A stretch of DNA of 64,000 bases from Desulfobaculum sp044987625. GTDB taxonomy: Bacteria; Desulfobacterota; Desulfovibrionia; Desulfovibrionales; Desulfovibrionaceae. Positions 25,682 through 34,951 of this stretch are shown piece after piece. The DNA lies in contig NZ_JBJDSB010000002.1 of NCBI RefSeq assembly GCF_044987625.1, forward strand, positions 930,001 to 994,000. Reading direction: 5' to 3'. The notes below the pieces were generated by a model, which worked only from the letters and a program-made list of their open reading frames with translations, did not search any database and was not told the DNA's origin. Positions within the stretch are counted from its first letter, which is position 1. Every line of letters starts with the position of its first letter. A program made the translations under genes and the position numbers.

Positions 25682-25822
25682 ATTCGTCTCCTTGAGAGTA
25701 TATGTTATGTGCGGCGGTTATGCGCCGTCACCAGCGCCTAGCCCATGCGTGGACAAGTTGCAAGCACCCCGGTGATGGTGTAGATGCCAGTGAACCCCGC
25801 AACCCGGCGGGAAGGAGGGACT

Positions 25823-26023
25823 ATGACGACGATTATGCCCGAGAGTGAACTTCTGCGCCGTGCGGTTCGTTGGTTGAGTGAGCAGCTTGAGGATGAGCCA
25901 AAGGACATTCACGCCCTTGTGCAAGAGGCCTCTATGCGGTTCAACCTTGGTCCAAAGGACGAGGAACTCCTCGTGGAATTCTACAGAAAGAACCTCAAGA
26001 AACAGGACGACTCCCCTGCGTAA
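25823..26023 (+). CDS. Small conserved-looking hypothetical protein upstream of lptF
   Basis: 66 aa, charged, mostly helical, no membrane segment; family not recognised. ATG 25823 has GGAGG at good spacing, so I prefer it to the in-frame ATG at 25784. It ends about 30 bp before lptF and is probably in the same transcript. Confidence 0.7.
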   Translation: MTTIMPESELLRRAVRWLSEQLEDEPKDIHALVQEASMRFNLGPKDEELLVEFYRKNLKKQDDSPA

Positions 26024-26054
26024 TCCGCTATTTCCATCACTTTTGCAACGACAG

Positions 26055-27206
26055 ATGTTCAAGGAACTCGCCACGCTCTTTGCGCTGTGTGCGGGGTCGC
26101 TTCTGTCGCTTCTTCTTATAGGCAGACTGCTTCAACTGCGGGATATCCTTATCAGTCAGAGCCTTGGTTTTGTGGACATCCTCAAAATGTTCGCCTACCT
26201 CAGCCCGTTCTTTCTGCTGTTGCTCATACCCATCGCGTGCATGCTGGCCGTGTTCCTGACGCTGCTGCGTATGAATACGGACCTCGAAATTACGGCGTTG
26301 CGCGCGTCCGGCGTGAGCCTGTACCAGCTTTTGCCCGCGCCGCTGCTTCTTGCGCTGCTGTGCACCGCCGCAACGTTTTGGATATCCTTTTCCGGCCTTG
26401 CTTGGGGTATGGAGAACTTCCGGTCCACTATGCTGGAGCTGGCGCGCTCCAAGACGCAGCTTGTTCTGCAACCCGGCGTCTTTAATATGGATTTTCCGGG
26501 GCTGACCCTCTATGCCCAAAATGCGGACACCAAGAGCGGCAAGCTGAAAACCGTGTTCGTCAAGGACGCCTCCAGCGGCGAGCGCGCGTCAACCATCCTT
26601 GCGCCCACAGGCGTTATCAAGACCAACAAGGATGAGGGCGAAATCGTCTTCCAGCTGGAAAATGGCAAGATTTACCGCCACGAAAAGGATGGCCTGAGCG
26701 TTATTGGCTTTGGCACCTATCAGGTGCGCATGGACCTTTCGCGCATGTTCCATGGCTACAAGCCCGGAGACGTCCGCCCCAAGGAAATGTCGTGGACACG
26801 GCTGCATGAGCTGGATGACAAAAACATCAGCGAAGGCGTGGACGACAACTGGGCGCGTAAAATTCGCGTGGAAATCCAGAAGAGGGTGGTTCTGCCGCTG
26901 GCTTGTCTGGTGCTTGGGCTGTTCGCCATTCCCATGGCGTCCATGTTCAGCGGCCTGCACAGACACTGGGGGCTGCTCCTCGCGCTGGGTTTCTTCCTTG
27001 CGTACTACACGCTGTTGTCCCTTGGCCTGTCCCTTGGCGAAACCGGTGTTTTGTCCCCCGTTGTGGGGCTGTGGCTGCCGGATGTGCTGTTCTTCTTCGC
27101 CGGACTCTACGGCCTGCGGCAAGCGGCCAATGAACGCTCCATCCCCGTGGTGGAGTGGATGCGACACCTGAGAACGCTGGGACGGAAGGCCGAACATGTT
27201 TCATAA
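26055..27206 (+). CDS. lptF: LPS export ABC transporter permease LptF
   Basis: About 383 aa. LptF and LptG form the inner-membrane part of the LptB2FG machine that pulls LPS from the membrane and feeds it to LptC. Pattern seen: N-terminal membrane helices (about 8-30, 50-72, 95-117), a roughly 150-residue periplasmic beta-jellyroll-type domain, then three C-terminal helices. The start is uncertain: no Shine-Dalgarno precedes ATG 26055, and residues encoded just upstream (LLQRQ) look like part of the family N-terminus, so TTG 26043 is an alternative. It overlaps lptG by 11 bp. Confidence 0.88.
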   Translation: MFKELATLFALCAGSLLSLLLIGRLLQLRDILISQSLGFVDILKMFAYLSPFFLLLLIPIACMLAVFLTLLRMNTDLEITALRASGVSLYQLLPAPLLLALLCTAATFWISFSGLAWGMENFRSTMLELARSKTQLVLQPGVFNMDFPGLTLYAQNADTKSGKLKTVFVKDASSGERASTILAPTGVIKTNKDEGEIVFQLENGKIYRHEKDGLSVIGFGTYQVRMDLSRMFHGYKPGDVRPKEMSWTRLHELDDKNISEGVDDNWARKIRVEIQKRVVLPLACLVLGLFAIPMASMFSGLHRHWGLLLALGFFLAYYTLLSLGLSLGETGVLSPVVGLWLPDVLFFFAGLYGLRQAANERSIPVVEWMRHLRTLGRKAEHVS

Positions 27207-28287
27207 GACGCTCAATACCTATCTGCTGCGGCAGAACATGTTCTATATCCTTACATGTCTTGCCGTTGGTGCGGGCCTGTACCTGCTGACCGACGTGTTC
27301 GACAGGTTGGACGACTTTCTGGAGGCGGGCCTTGGCCTGTCCACCATCGCGACGTACTTCGGGGTGAAGCTGCCGCTGATTATCTCGCAAATTCTGCCTG
27401 CGGTGTTTTTGCTGTCCGTGGTGTCCCAGCTGTGCCTGATGGCGCGCCACCGCGAGCTGCTGGCCCTGCGGGCTGGGGGCATTTCTTTTGGCCGCCTGTC
27501 GTCGTTCTACATTGCCTACTCCCTGCTGTGGTGCGTGATTCAGCTTGTTTTCGCGCAGTTTGTGGGCGTGTATGGGCAGCAGATGTCCAGCCGTATCTGG
27601 GCCGAGGATGTGCGCGGCAATGTGGTGGAGGAAACCACCATGCGCAACCTGTGGCTGAAAGAGGGCGATTATATTGTCGAAATTGCCGAGGCCGTGCCCG
27701 CGCTGCGTCAGGCGCGCGGCGTTCACATCTATCAGCTGAGCGAAGACCGCCGCTCCCTCACCCATCAATACGACGCCGCTTCCGCCGAAGCCAAGCCCGG
27801 CCACTGGGTACTGCAGGACGCAAGCGTGCTGAACCCCCAGACCTTCCGCTATGAGAAGCACCCGGAAGTGACCGTGCCCATCAAGCAGGACCTCAAGGCC
27901 TTTTTGGCGGTGGACCCGGACATGGACCCGGCCCAGCTTCCGCTGTGGCAACTGAGCGATACCATCTCCAAGCTGGAGGAATCCGGCTCCAATGTGGAGG
28001 TGTTGCTCACCTCGTGGCACAGCAAGTGGTCGTACGCATTCTCCATCCTTGCCATGGGACTTCTTGCCATGGCGCTGGTGACTATGTCGGAGAATATTTA
28101 CCTGAACATTGCGCTGTCGCTGGTGCTGACCTTTGCGTATTATGTGGTCTTTATGATTGGCATGACGCTGGGTCAGAACGGCGTTTTGCCGCCTGCCATC
28201 GGCGCTTGGCTGGGCAATATTGTCTTCTGCACCCTTGCCGGGGCGCGCCTTATATGGTGCGCTATCCCCACACGCCAAAACGCGTAG
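27196..28287 (+). CDS. lptG: LPS export ABC transporter permease LptG
   Basis: 363 aa of the YjgP/YjgQ family: three N-terminal helices, a periplasmic domain (about 105-265), and three C-terminal helices. Partner of LptF, whose gene it overlaps by 11 bp, implying coupled translation. Which of the two is F and which G is assigned by order and general likeness, not by a decisive motif. A strong terminator follows. Confidence 0.88.
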   Translation: MFHKTLNTYLLRQNMFYILTCLAVGAGLYLLTDVFDRLDDFLEAGLGLSTIATYFGVKLPLIISQILPAVFLLSVVSQLCLMARHRELLALRAGGISFGRLSSFYIAYSLLWCVIQLVFAQFVGVYGQQMSSRIWAEDVRGNVVEETTMRNLWLKEGDYIVEIAEAVPALRQARGVHIYQLSEDRRSLTHQYDAASAEAKPGHWVLQDASVLNPQTFRYEKHPEVTVPIKQDLKAFLAVDPDMDPAQLPLWQLSDTISKLEESGSNVEVLLTSWHSKWSYAFSILAMGLLAMALVTMSENIYLNIALSLVLTFAYYVVFMIGMTLGQNGVLPPAIGAWLGNIVFCTLAGARLIWCAIPTRQNA

Positions 28288-28310
28288 GGCGCGCCGTACG
28301 ATGAACCAAC

Positions 28311-28350
28311 AAAAAACGCTGCCGGAGTGATGCTCCGGCAGCGTTTTTTT
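28311..28350. terminator. Bidirectional terminator between lptG and engB
   Basis: ACGCTGCCGGAG / CTCCGGCAGCGT stem with a 5-nt loop, flanked by A-run and T-run on opposite sides, so it works for both convergent genes. Confidence 0.93.
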
Positions 28351-28388
28351 ATGTCGAATTGCGCAGTGGTGTCGCGCGGCGGGGTGGA

Positions 28389-28970
28389 CTACTCGTCCTG
28401 CGCGGCCTCGCGGAGGGCCGTCCAGATTTGGTCCTGTCCCATACCGGTCTTGGAGGAGCTGATAATGGGCTTGGCGCCGCCAAGAATGTTCTGCCACTGA
28501 TTCTGGCGCTGGGAGCGCTCCTTCTGCTTGACCTTGTCGGCCTTGGTCAGGATGGGGATGATGTCGATGCCCAGTTCCTGCAGGTAGCCCACCAGTTCAA
28601 GGTCAATCTTCTGCGGAGTCAGGCGCGAGTCCAGCAGCACGGCCACGGCGCGCAGCCATTCGTTGCGCTTCAGGTACGCGTCGATGAGCTTGGCCCATTT
28701 TTCGCGCTCCGTCTTGGAGCACTTGGCGTAGCCGTATCCCGGCAGGTCCACGAGGTAGAAATCGTCGGGCTTGACCTTGTAAAAATTCAGACTACGGGTT
28801 TTGCCGGGAGTGGAGCTGATTTTCGCCAGCTTCTTGCGCCCGGCAAGGCTATTGATGAGCGATGATTTCCCAACATTGGAGCGTCCGGCCATGGCGACCT
28901 GTGGCGCGGGCATTTCCTCCAGCTGGTTCATGAGGTAGATTGTCTTTTCAAGTTCGAGCATCGGGTGCAT
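28389..28970 (-). CDS. engB: Ribosome biogenesis GTP-binding protein YsxC/EngB
   Basis: 193 aa, normal length. The GTPase motifs are in order: G1 GRSNVGKSS, G2 region STPGKT, G3 DLPGYGYA, G4 TKADK. EngB proteins help assemble the large ribosomal subunit. ATG 28970 has AGGA about 8 nt upstream; a second ATG three codons later is possible. Confidence 0.95.
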   Translation of the reverse strand: MHPMLELEKTIYLMNQLEEMPAPQVAMAGRSNVGKSSLINSLAGRKKLAKISSTPGKTRSLNFYKVKPDDFYLVDLPGYGYAKCSKTEREKWAKLIDAYLKRNEWLRAVAVLLDSRLTPQKIDLELVGYLQELGIDIIPILTKADKVKQKERSQRQNQWQNILGGAKPIISSSKTGMGQDQIWTALREAAQDE

Positions 28971-29150
28971 ATGGGCTATCCTGCGCGTGGTGCGCTTTCG
29001 TTAGGTTCTATGGTTTGCGGCCAGTCGCGGGGCGCGAGTATGCCCGGATTCTTTGGATTTGCCAACCACAGGGGAAACATATAATACAGAGGCGCTTAGG
29101 ACGGACGCATCATGCGGCCGTCATTGTCGTTTTCCAAAGGATACCCGAAC

Positions 29151-29615
29151 ATGGCAAAATATTCGATACTCGTGCTCAACGGCCCGAACCTCGGGCATCT
29201 TGGCGTGCGCCAGCCCGAAATCTACGGCAGCCACGGCATGGACGACGTCCCGGACCTTGTCGCCTCGCTTCTTGGCCCAGCGGCCAGCGAGGTGGAGCTG
29301 ACCTTTGACCAAAAAAATGGCGAAGGCGAACTCATCGACAGGCTGGAGGCGGCGCGGGAACAGGGTATTGACGGTGTGGTGCTCAATGCCGGAGCGTATA
29401 CGCACACCAGCCTTGCTTTGGCGGACTGTCTGGCGTGGATTGGCATCCCCTTTGTCGAGGTGCATATTTCCAATGTTTGGGCGCGGCAGGAACCGCTGCG
29501 CCACACGAGCCACATTGCCAGACACGCCCTCGGCATCATCGCCGGTTTCGGTATCGAGTCCTACGCCCTTGCGGTGGCAGCCGTCGTGCGGCGGCTCTCG
29601 CAGGGTGATGTCTAA
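29151..29615 (+). CDS. aroQ: Type II 3-dehydroquinate dehydratase
   Basis: 154 aa. Shikimate-pathway enzyme (3-dehydroquinate to 3-dehydroshikimate). It shows LVLNGPNLGHLG near the N-terminus (most homologues have NLNLLG), NAGAYTHTS, and VHISNVWARQEPLRHTSHIA. The catalytic Tyr is in PEIYGS and the catalytic His in VHISN. ATG 29151 has AGGA upstream; the frame to 29112 is an extension. 36 bp before efp. Confidence 0.92.
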   Translation: MAKYSILVLNGPNLGHLGVRQPEIYGSHGMDDVPDLVASLLGPAASEVELTFDQKNGEGELIDRLEAAREQGIDGVVLNAGAYTHTSLALADCLAWIGIPFVEVHISNVWARQEPLRHTSHIARHALGIIAGFGIESYALAVAAVVRRLSQGDV

Positions 29616-29651
29616 AATTTTTTGTGATATTCCGCTATATTGGGAGGATGA

Positions 29652-30215
29652 ATGTACTCAACGACTGATTTTAAGAACGGCCTGAAAATCGAAATGGACG
29701 GAACCCCTTACGAGATTCTGGAGCACCAGCACCACAAGCCCGGTAAGGGGGCCGCCGTCATGCGCACCAGACTGCGCAACCTGCTCAACGGCCGCGTTAT
29801 CGATAAGACCTTCCGCTCCGGCGAAAAGGTCGCCAAGCCCGATCTGGAAACCCGCGGCATGCAGTTCCTCTACCGTGAGGGCGCTTCGACGCTGGTCTTC
29901 ATGGACATGACCTCCTACGAGCAGATGGAAGTGCAGGCCGACCAGCTCGGCCCCAGCGCTGGCTTCCTCGTGGACGGCTCCGAAGTGAAAATCATGGTCT
30001 ACCAGGGCCGCGCCATCGACCTCGATATGCCTGCCTCCGTGGTGATGGAAGTTATCGAGACCGAACCCGGCATCAAGGGCGACACCGTCAGCGGCGCAAC
30101 CAAGCCCGCCACGCTGTCTTCCGGCGTTAACGTGCTGGTTCCGCTGTTCATCAACATCGGCGATTCCATCAAGGTTGACACCCGCTCCGGCTCCTACATC
30201 GGCCGCGAATCCTAA
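29652..30215 (+). CDS. efp: Translation elongation factor P
   Basis: 187 aa, full length, three beta-barrel domains. EF-P rescues ribosomes stalled at polyproline. The loop with the modifiable lysine is HHKPGKGAAV (Lys32), and the C-terminal GDSIKVDTRSGSYIGR is the family signature. No modification genes (epmA/B type) are seen in the window. GGAGG just before the ATG. Confidence 0.96.
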   Translation: MYSTTDFKNGLKIEMDGTPYEILEHQHHKPGKGAAVMRTRLRNLLNGRVIDKTFRSGEKVAKPDLETRGMQFLYREGASTLVFMDMTSYEQMEVQADQLGPSAGFLVDGSEVKIMVYQGRAIDLDMPASVVMEVIETEPGIKGDTVSGATKPATLSSGVNVLVPLFINIGDSIKVDTRSGSYIGRES

Positions 30216-30273
30216 GCAAAAGGAATGAAGCGGCGCGCCGTGATGCCATGGCGCGCCGCCCCCCGCATATATC

Positions 30274-32580
30274 ATGGAGGAACGCACACAAAACGGCGCC
30301 AAGCTCCTGAAGGAGATTATGGCCCTCGCACTCGCCTTTTGGGCGCTGTTGCTGTTTATTTCCCTTGCGACCTACAGCCCGCTGGACCCCAGCCTGAACC
30401 ACGCGGTGAGCAGTGGGCACAAGGTCCACAACGCTGCAGGGCTCATTGGCGCATATCAGGCCGATTTGCTGGTCATGCTGTTTGGCGTGGCAAGCTACCT
30501 GTTCCCCATCGCCTTAGCCGCCTTGGCCGCAGGCAATTTTGTCCATCGGCTGTTCCCTGTGTGGTGGCGCTGGGTCGGGGTTTATCTCTTCTTTGTGGCG
30601 CTCAATAGCTTTGGCGCGTCGGACTGGGCACGCGAGCACATCCGCATCGGTGCCATTTCGGGCGGCGGCCTGCTTGGCGCCGTCCTGTATAACGAAGCCC
30701 AATACTATCTGCGCCCCCTTGGGGCGTTTCTTGTCTGGCTGTTCACCTTTTTGGTGTCGCTGCAGCTTATGGCCGGCCTCACGTGGGCCGGATTTGCCAA
30801 GCGCATCCGCATGCGCTGGCTGGACGCCATCGCCAAGCTGACCGAACGCGCCGCGCGCCGTCGCCGCAAGCGTGAAGACGACGCAGCGGCAAAAGCCGAA
30901 AAGGCCGATACAAAGGCAGAGAAGAAGAGCAAGGGCCGCAAGTTGCTGACGCCAAAGTTTGGCAAAAAGAAAAAGGCCGAGGCTGAGGGCGAGGACGAGT
31001 ACATCCCGTCCCTGTCCGCCACCCAAGCGGAGGCGCAGGGTGAGCCGGAAGCGCAGGCGAAGCCTGCGACCAAGGCCACTGCGGCCAAGAAAGCCCAGCC
31101 TCAGCCCGTTAAGAAACCTATCGACACCTCCGGCCCGCCCAAGGTGGACTTCCTCAAAGCGCCCCCGGCGGACGCGGAAGTCATCCCCAAGGACGTGCTG
31201 GAAACCAAGGCCAACGACCTTGAGACCTGCCTCTCGGACTTCGGCATTCAGGGCGAAGTGAAGGGGGCCGATCCCGGACCGGTGGTCACGATGTTTGAAT
31301 ACAAGCCCGCCCCAGGCGTAAAAATCAGCAAGATTGCCAACCTTTCCGAGGACTTGGCCCTTGCCCTGCGCGCCAGTGCGGTGCGCATTGAAGCGCCGCT
31401 GGCCGGCCGCGACACCGTGGGCGTGGAAATCCCCAACGAGAACCGCCAGACGGTCTTCTTGCGGGAAATTATCGATTCCAAGGCGTTCAAGTCCTCCAAG
31501 TCGCTGTTGACCCTTGCCCTTGGCAAGGACATCTACGGCAAGCCCTGCGTGGCCGACCTCGCCAAAATGCCGCATTTGCTGGTGGCTGGCGCGACTGGTC
31601 AGGGTAAGAGTGTGTGCTTGAACTGCCTGCTCCTTAGCTTTTTGTACAAGGCGTCACCGGAGCAGTTGAAGCTGCTTCTGGTGGATCCCAAGCGCATTGA
31701 GCTGTCTGTGTACTCCAAGCTGCCCCATCTGGTGCACCCGGTGGTCACGGACATGGCGCTGGCCAAAAACGCCCTCGACTGGGCCGTGTACGAAATGGAC
31801 AAGCGCTACGACGCCATGGCGCGCCTTGGCGTGCGCAATATCGAGGGCTACAACAACAAGCTGAAAAAGCTGGGTACCGAGCGCCCCGAGGGCTGCGAGG
31901 ACCTAGAGCCCATCCCGTACCTCGTTATTGTCATTGACGAGCTTGCGGACCTGATGCTCACGGCGCGTAAGGAAGTGGAAACGTCCATCGTGCGGCTGGC
32001 GCAGTTGGCGCGTGCGGCGGGCATTCATATGATTCTGGCAACGCAGCGCCCCTCCGTGGACGTTGTGACCGGCCTCATTAAGGCGAACTTCCCCAGCCGT
32101 ATTGCCTTTACCGTGACCTCGCCGCAGGACTCGCGCACCATTTTGGACAGCGTGGGCGCCAACCATCTGCTGGGCAAGGGCGATATGCTCTTTAAGCCCG
32201 GTGGCGGCAAGCACAACCGCGTGCATGGCGCACTGGTGGACGAGGACGAAATCGGCAATATCATTGAGTATTGGGAAGCCAAGGCCAAGCCCGAGTTTGA
32301 TCTCGACTTCGGCCAATGGTCCAAGGACGGCGACGCGGCCAACGGTGGCGCAGGTGGCAACGGCGGCGGTGGCGGCGACGGCATCCCCGACGACCCCATC
32401 TACGCCGAGGCCGTGGAATTCGTGATGGAGCAGGGCAAAGCGTCCATCTCCCTCATTCAGCGCCGTTTCCGCATCGGCTTTAACCGCGCGGCCCGCTTTG
32501 TCGAGCAGATGGAGCAGGACGGCGTGGTTGGTCCCGCCGACGGCAGCAAGCCCCGCAAGGTTATTGTGGGACGCGAATAA
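30274..32580 (+). CDS. ftsK: DNA translocase FtsK
   Basis: 768 aa. The N-terminus has four membrane helices (about 15-155), then a charged Lys/Glu/Ala-rich linker (180-270), then the RecA-like motor with Walker A GATGQGKS and Walker B LVIVIDELADL. A Gly-rich hinge (GGAGGNGGGGGDG) precedes the C-terminal gamma winged helix, which reads DNA polarity sequences and activates XerD. It pumps chromosome termini to the septum so that XerCD can act at dif. The dif-like site in this window is about 13.4 kb downstream. No clear Shine-Dalgarno before the ATG. Confidence 0.96.
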   Translation: MEERTQNGAKLLKEIMALALAFWALLLFISLATYSPLDPSLNHAVSSGHKVHNAAGLIGAYQADLLVMLFGVASYLFPIALAALAAGNFVHRLFPVWWRWVGVYLFFVALNSFGASDWAREHIRIGAISGGGLLGAVLYNEAQYYLRPLGAFLVWLFTFLVSLQLMAGLTWAGFAKRIRMRWLDAIAKLTERAARRRRKREDDAAAKAEKADTKAEKKSKGRKLLTPKFGKKKKAEAEGEDEYIPSLSATQAEAQGEPEAQAKPATKATAAKKAQPQPVKKPIDTSGPPKVDFLKAPPADAEVIPKDVLETKANDLETCLSDFGIQGEVKGADPGPVVTMFEYKPAPGVKISKIANLSEDLALALRASAVRIEAPLAGRDTVGVEIPNENRQTVFLREIIDSKAFKSSKSLLTLALGKDIYGKPCVADLAKMPHLLVAGATGQGKSVCLNCLLLSFLYKASPEQLKLLLVDPKRIELSVYSKLPHLVHPVVTDMALAKNALDWAVYEMDKRYDAMARLGVRNIEGYNNKLKKLGTERPEGCEDLEPIPYLVIVIDELADLMLTARKEVETSIVRLAQLARAAGIHMILATQRPSVDVVTGLIKANFPSRIAFTVTSPQDSRTILDSVGANHLLGKGDMLFKPGGGKHNRVHGALVDEDEIGNIIEYWEAKAKPEFDLDFGQWSKDGDAANGGAGGNGGGGGDGIPDDPIYAEAVEFVMEQGKASISLIQRRFRIGFNRAARFVEQMEQDGVVGPADGSKPRKVIVGRE

Positions 32581-32617
32581 GCGCGCCGCCCCGCGGCGGA
32601 GCTTTGGAAAACACATA

Positions 32618-32656
32618 AAACGGCCCGGTCACCCTTTGTATGGTGGCCGGGCCGTT
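32618..32656. terminator. Terminator after ftsK
   Basis: AAACGGCCCGGTCACC (32618-32633) pairs with GGTGGCCGGGCCGTTT, one mismatch, with T-rich flanks. The following 170 bp hold no gene. Confidence 0.85.
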
Positions 32657-32824
32657 TGCTGTTTTGGAGGGGGCGCTTGGCGCATCAGGAGCGGGGCGAC
32701 TTCCCACAGTGTGGGAGCCGCTGTGCATGCTGTGTTGTGTACGGCGCGGCGCTTTGGCTCCGGGCTGTTTGGGATGGGTGCTCAGTGTCCTGCCGGAGAC
32801 CGCCCGTATGGGCCGCGCTTTCGC

Positions 32825-33370
32825 CTAGCTTGCCGGAGGCGAGGACGAGGACGAAGCCGCGCGCGTGGGCGGGACCTCGTCGCTAAAGGTGCGGTCCTCG
32901 GTCCAGACATAGCGGAAGGGACACATGCCCCCGCCCGTGCTGATGGTGGTGGCGCGGGCCAGTTGCAGATGCGGGGAATAGCCCTTGGCAAAGGCAAGGT
33001 CGCGACGGCACGAGATGGTCCATGCCAGCTCCGGCGAAAGCCCCATTTCCTTGATGTACATGTGCGCGTATTGGCAGCGGGTGATGTCCAGCGCAAAGAC
33101 GTCGCCTTGGATTTCGCGCCTGTCGATATCCAAGGCATTCCCGGCGCGCATAAGGTCGATGAAGGTTGCAAAGTGCTCAAGGCTGGGGCCGTTGGGCGCG
33201 GCGGCGGCGAAGCGCTTTCCGGCGGCTTCCGCCTCGGCGTCCACGGCTTCTCCGATGAGGGCGAGGGCCTTTTCGTCCCCGAAGCGTTGTGACAGCACGG
33301 CAAACATGCGCGCCATCATTTGGGCCTCCACCCGGCGACGCTCCAACTGGGATAGCGGCGGATGTGTCAT
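32825..33370 (-). CDS. L-2-amino-thiazoline-4-carboxylic acid hydrolase family protein
   Basis: 181 aa. It resembles the ATC-hydrolase family (named for an enzyme opening the thiazoline ring of ATC on the way to L-cysteine): an RCQYAHMYIKEMG segment, then SCRRDLAFAKGY, and GGGMCPFRY near the C-terminus. Many members have unknown substrates, so this is a family call only. Start ATG 33370 with GGAGG 7 nt upstream. The last residues are a low-complexity Ser/Pro tail. It diverges from lolA. Confidence 0.75.
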   Translation of the reverse strand: MTHPPLSQLERRRVEAQMMARMFAVLSQRFGDEKALALIGEAVDAEAEAAGKRFAAAAPNGPSLEHFATFIDLMRAGNALDIDRREIQGDVFALDITRCQYAHMYIKEMGLSPELAWTISCRRDLAFAKGYSPHLQLARATTISTGGGMCPFRYVWTEDRTFSDEVPPTRAASSSSSPPAS

Positions 33371-33557
33371 GGATTCCCTCCGGTTGCAAATGCACAAGAC
33401 CAATCGAAGTGGCGCGGGCCACCGTCCTTGCGCCATGCCACGTGGTGTGGCATCTGGACATTTGGACGAAACCCGTGCATTCCTGTCGGGAAACACACTG
33501 TAATTTTTACAGCTTTTCACTATGAACTGCAACAACTCAACGAACTTCGGAGGACAC

Positions 33558-34232
33558 ATGCGCCAACGCAGTATCGTGGCGATACTGGTCGCGCTGATGC
33601 TTTGGGCATCGGGCGGGGCCGTTTGTGCACAGCAAAGCGCGTCCGCTGACGATGCAGCGGAGATAACCGCACGCATGCAGGAGAAATACGAGGCCCTGAC
33701 GGGCTTCTCTGCGGACATCGTGCAACGCCTTACCAACGCGGCAAACGGTTCAACGCAAACGCGCACCGGCGCGCTGGCCTTCAAGAATCCCTCGCTGGTG
33801 CGCTGGCAGACGGCCACCCCGGAGGAGGAACTCCTCGTGGTGGGGCAGGACGCCGTGTGGGATTATTTCCCCGAGGAAGGAACGGTCTACCGCTACACGG
33901 TGGAGCAGGTGCTCGGCTCCAAGACCATGCTTCGCTTTTTGTCCGGAAAGGCCCGGCTGGACGAGGAATTCTACGTGACGCCCCAAGGCCGCGAGGATGG
34001 CTACATTAAGCTGGAGCTCATACCGCACACGCCGGAATCCAACCTTGTGCAGGCCTATCTGTGGCTGACGCCGGAGAGCTTTTTGCTGCGCCGGGTGGTT
34101 ATTGTCGACTTTTTTGGCAACGAGAACGACGTTACCCTCACCAAGCTGCATCTGAATCCAGATTTCCCGGACGGACATTTTACCTTCACGCCGCCGGAAG
34201 ACGTGGAAATCGTGGAGAACAGCAAGCCATAG
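33558..34232 (+). CDS. lolA: Outer-membrane lipoprotein carrier protein LolA
   Basis: 224 aa with a signal peptide (hydrophobic 7-22, cleavage near GGAVCAQQ). The mature part has the LolA beta-sheet pattern (YEALTGFSADIVQRL, then FKNPSLVRWQTATP, then GQDAVWDYFPEEGTVY). It ferries lipoproteins across the periplasm. ATG 33558 has GGAGG upstream; an ATG at 33522 is in frame but not supported. A CTGTAA-TTT-TTACAG repeat lies upstream at 33498-33512. Confidence 0.9.
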   Translation: MRQRSIVAILVALMLWASGGAVCAQQSASADDAAEITARMQEKYEALTGFSADIVQRLTNAANGSTQTRTGALAFKNPSLVRWQTATPEEELLVVGQDAVWDYFPEEGTVYRYTVEQVLGSKTMLRFLSGKARLDEEFYVTPQGREDGYIKLELIPHTPESNLVQAYLWLTPESFLLRRVVIVDFFGNENDVTLTKLHLNPDFPDGHFTFTPPEDVEIVENSKP

Positions 34233-34236
34233 GACG

Positions 34237-34848
34237 GTGCGCCCCTGCGTGTGCAAACTTGATTTGACCACGGCCTATCCGCAGTACTACTCGGCGGAGC
34301 CTCGCCCGCATTTGGTTGATTTTCCGCCTGCTGCCTACCTGTGCGTCAATGGACAGGGCAGGCCGGGCGGGCACGAGTTTGAGCGGATGGCCGCCGCAGT
34401 GACGGCCCTTGCCTACGGCGTGAAGCATCTGGCGCGCGAGGAAGGCCGCGATTTTTACATGCCCAAGCTGGAGTCCCTGTGGTGGGGCGATGGCGGGGCG
34501 GATGTGCTGGAAACCCCGCCGGAGCGCTGCAACTGGAAACTCCTGCTGCGTATGCCGGAGTTCGTTTCCTCGCCCAGTGTGGAGGCCGTGCGTCCGGAGG
34601 TCGTCCTGCGCAAACAAAACTCGGACATCCTCGACGTGCGCTTCGAGTACTTGGAGGAGGGGGCATCAATGCAGATGCTCCACGTTGGCCCGCCGGACAG
34701 CCTGCCACAAGCAGTGCGCGCCCTGCGCGCCGCACTTGCTGAACGCGGTTTTACCCCATGCGGCCCCTTGCACTGCCTCTACCTCTCAGACCGCAAAAAA
34801 TCCTCCCCCCAGCGCCGCCGCATCATCATCCGCTATCCGGTGGGGTGA
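34237..34848 (+). CDS. GyrI-like small-molecule-binding domain protein
   Basis: 203 aa. It has the stand-alone GyrI-like pattern: KLDLTTAYPQYYS near the N-terminus, a lone aromatic pair in ESLWWGD, and the ending CLYLSDRKKSSPQRRRIIIRYPVG. These domains bind small ligands; the role of stand-alone versions is unclear. It starts with GTG 4 nt after lolA (an alternative GTG is four codons further), so it probably shares the lolA transcript. Confidence 0.8.
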   Translation: MRPCVCKLDLTTAYPQYYSAEPRPHLVDFPPAAYLCVNGQGRPGGHEFERMAAAVTALAYGVKHLAREEGRDFYMPKLESLWWGDGGADVLETPPERCNWKLLLRMPEFVSSPSVEAVRPEVVLRKQNSDILDVRFEYLEEGASMQMLHVGPPDSLPQAVRALRAALAERGFTPCGPLHCLYLSDRKKSSPQRRRIIIRYPVG

Positions 34849-34887
34849 ATTGTGTGCGGCGCCGTTTCGCAGAACGTTTTGCATAAA

Positions 34888-34916
34888 CAAAAGGCACCCA
34901 TTCCGGGTGCCTTTTG
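34888..34916. terminator. Bidirectional terminator
   Basis: CAAAAGGCACCC / GGGTGCCTTTTG with a 5-nt loop, T-runs on both strands. It serves the convergent GyrI-like and pseudouridine synthase genes. Confidence 0.92.
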
Positions 34917-34951
34917 TCGTTTGGATGCGTGAAAAGTGAGGAGCGGACGGG

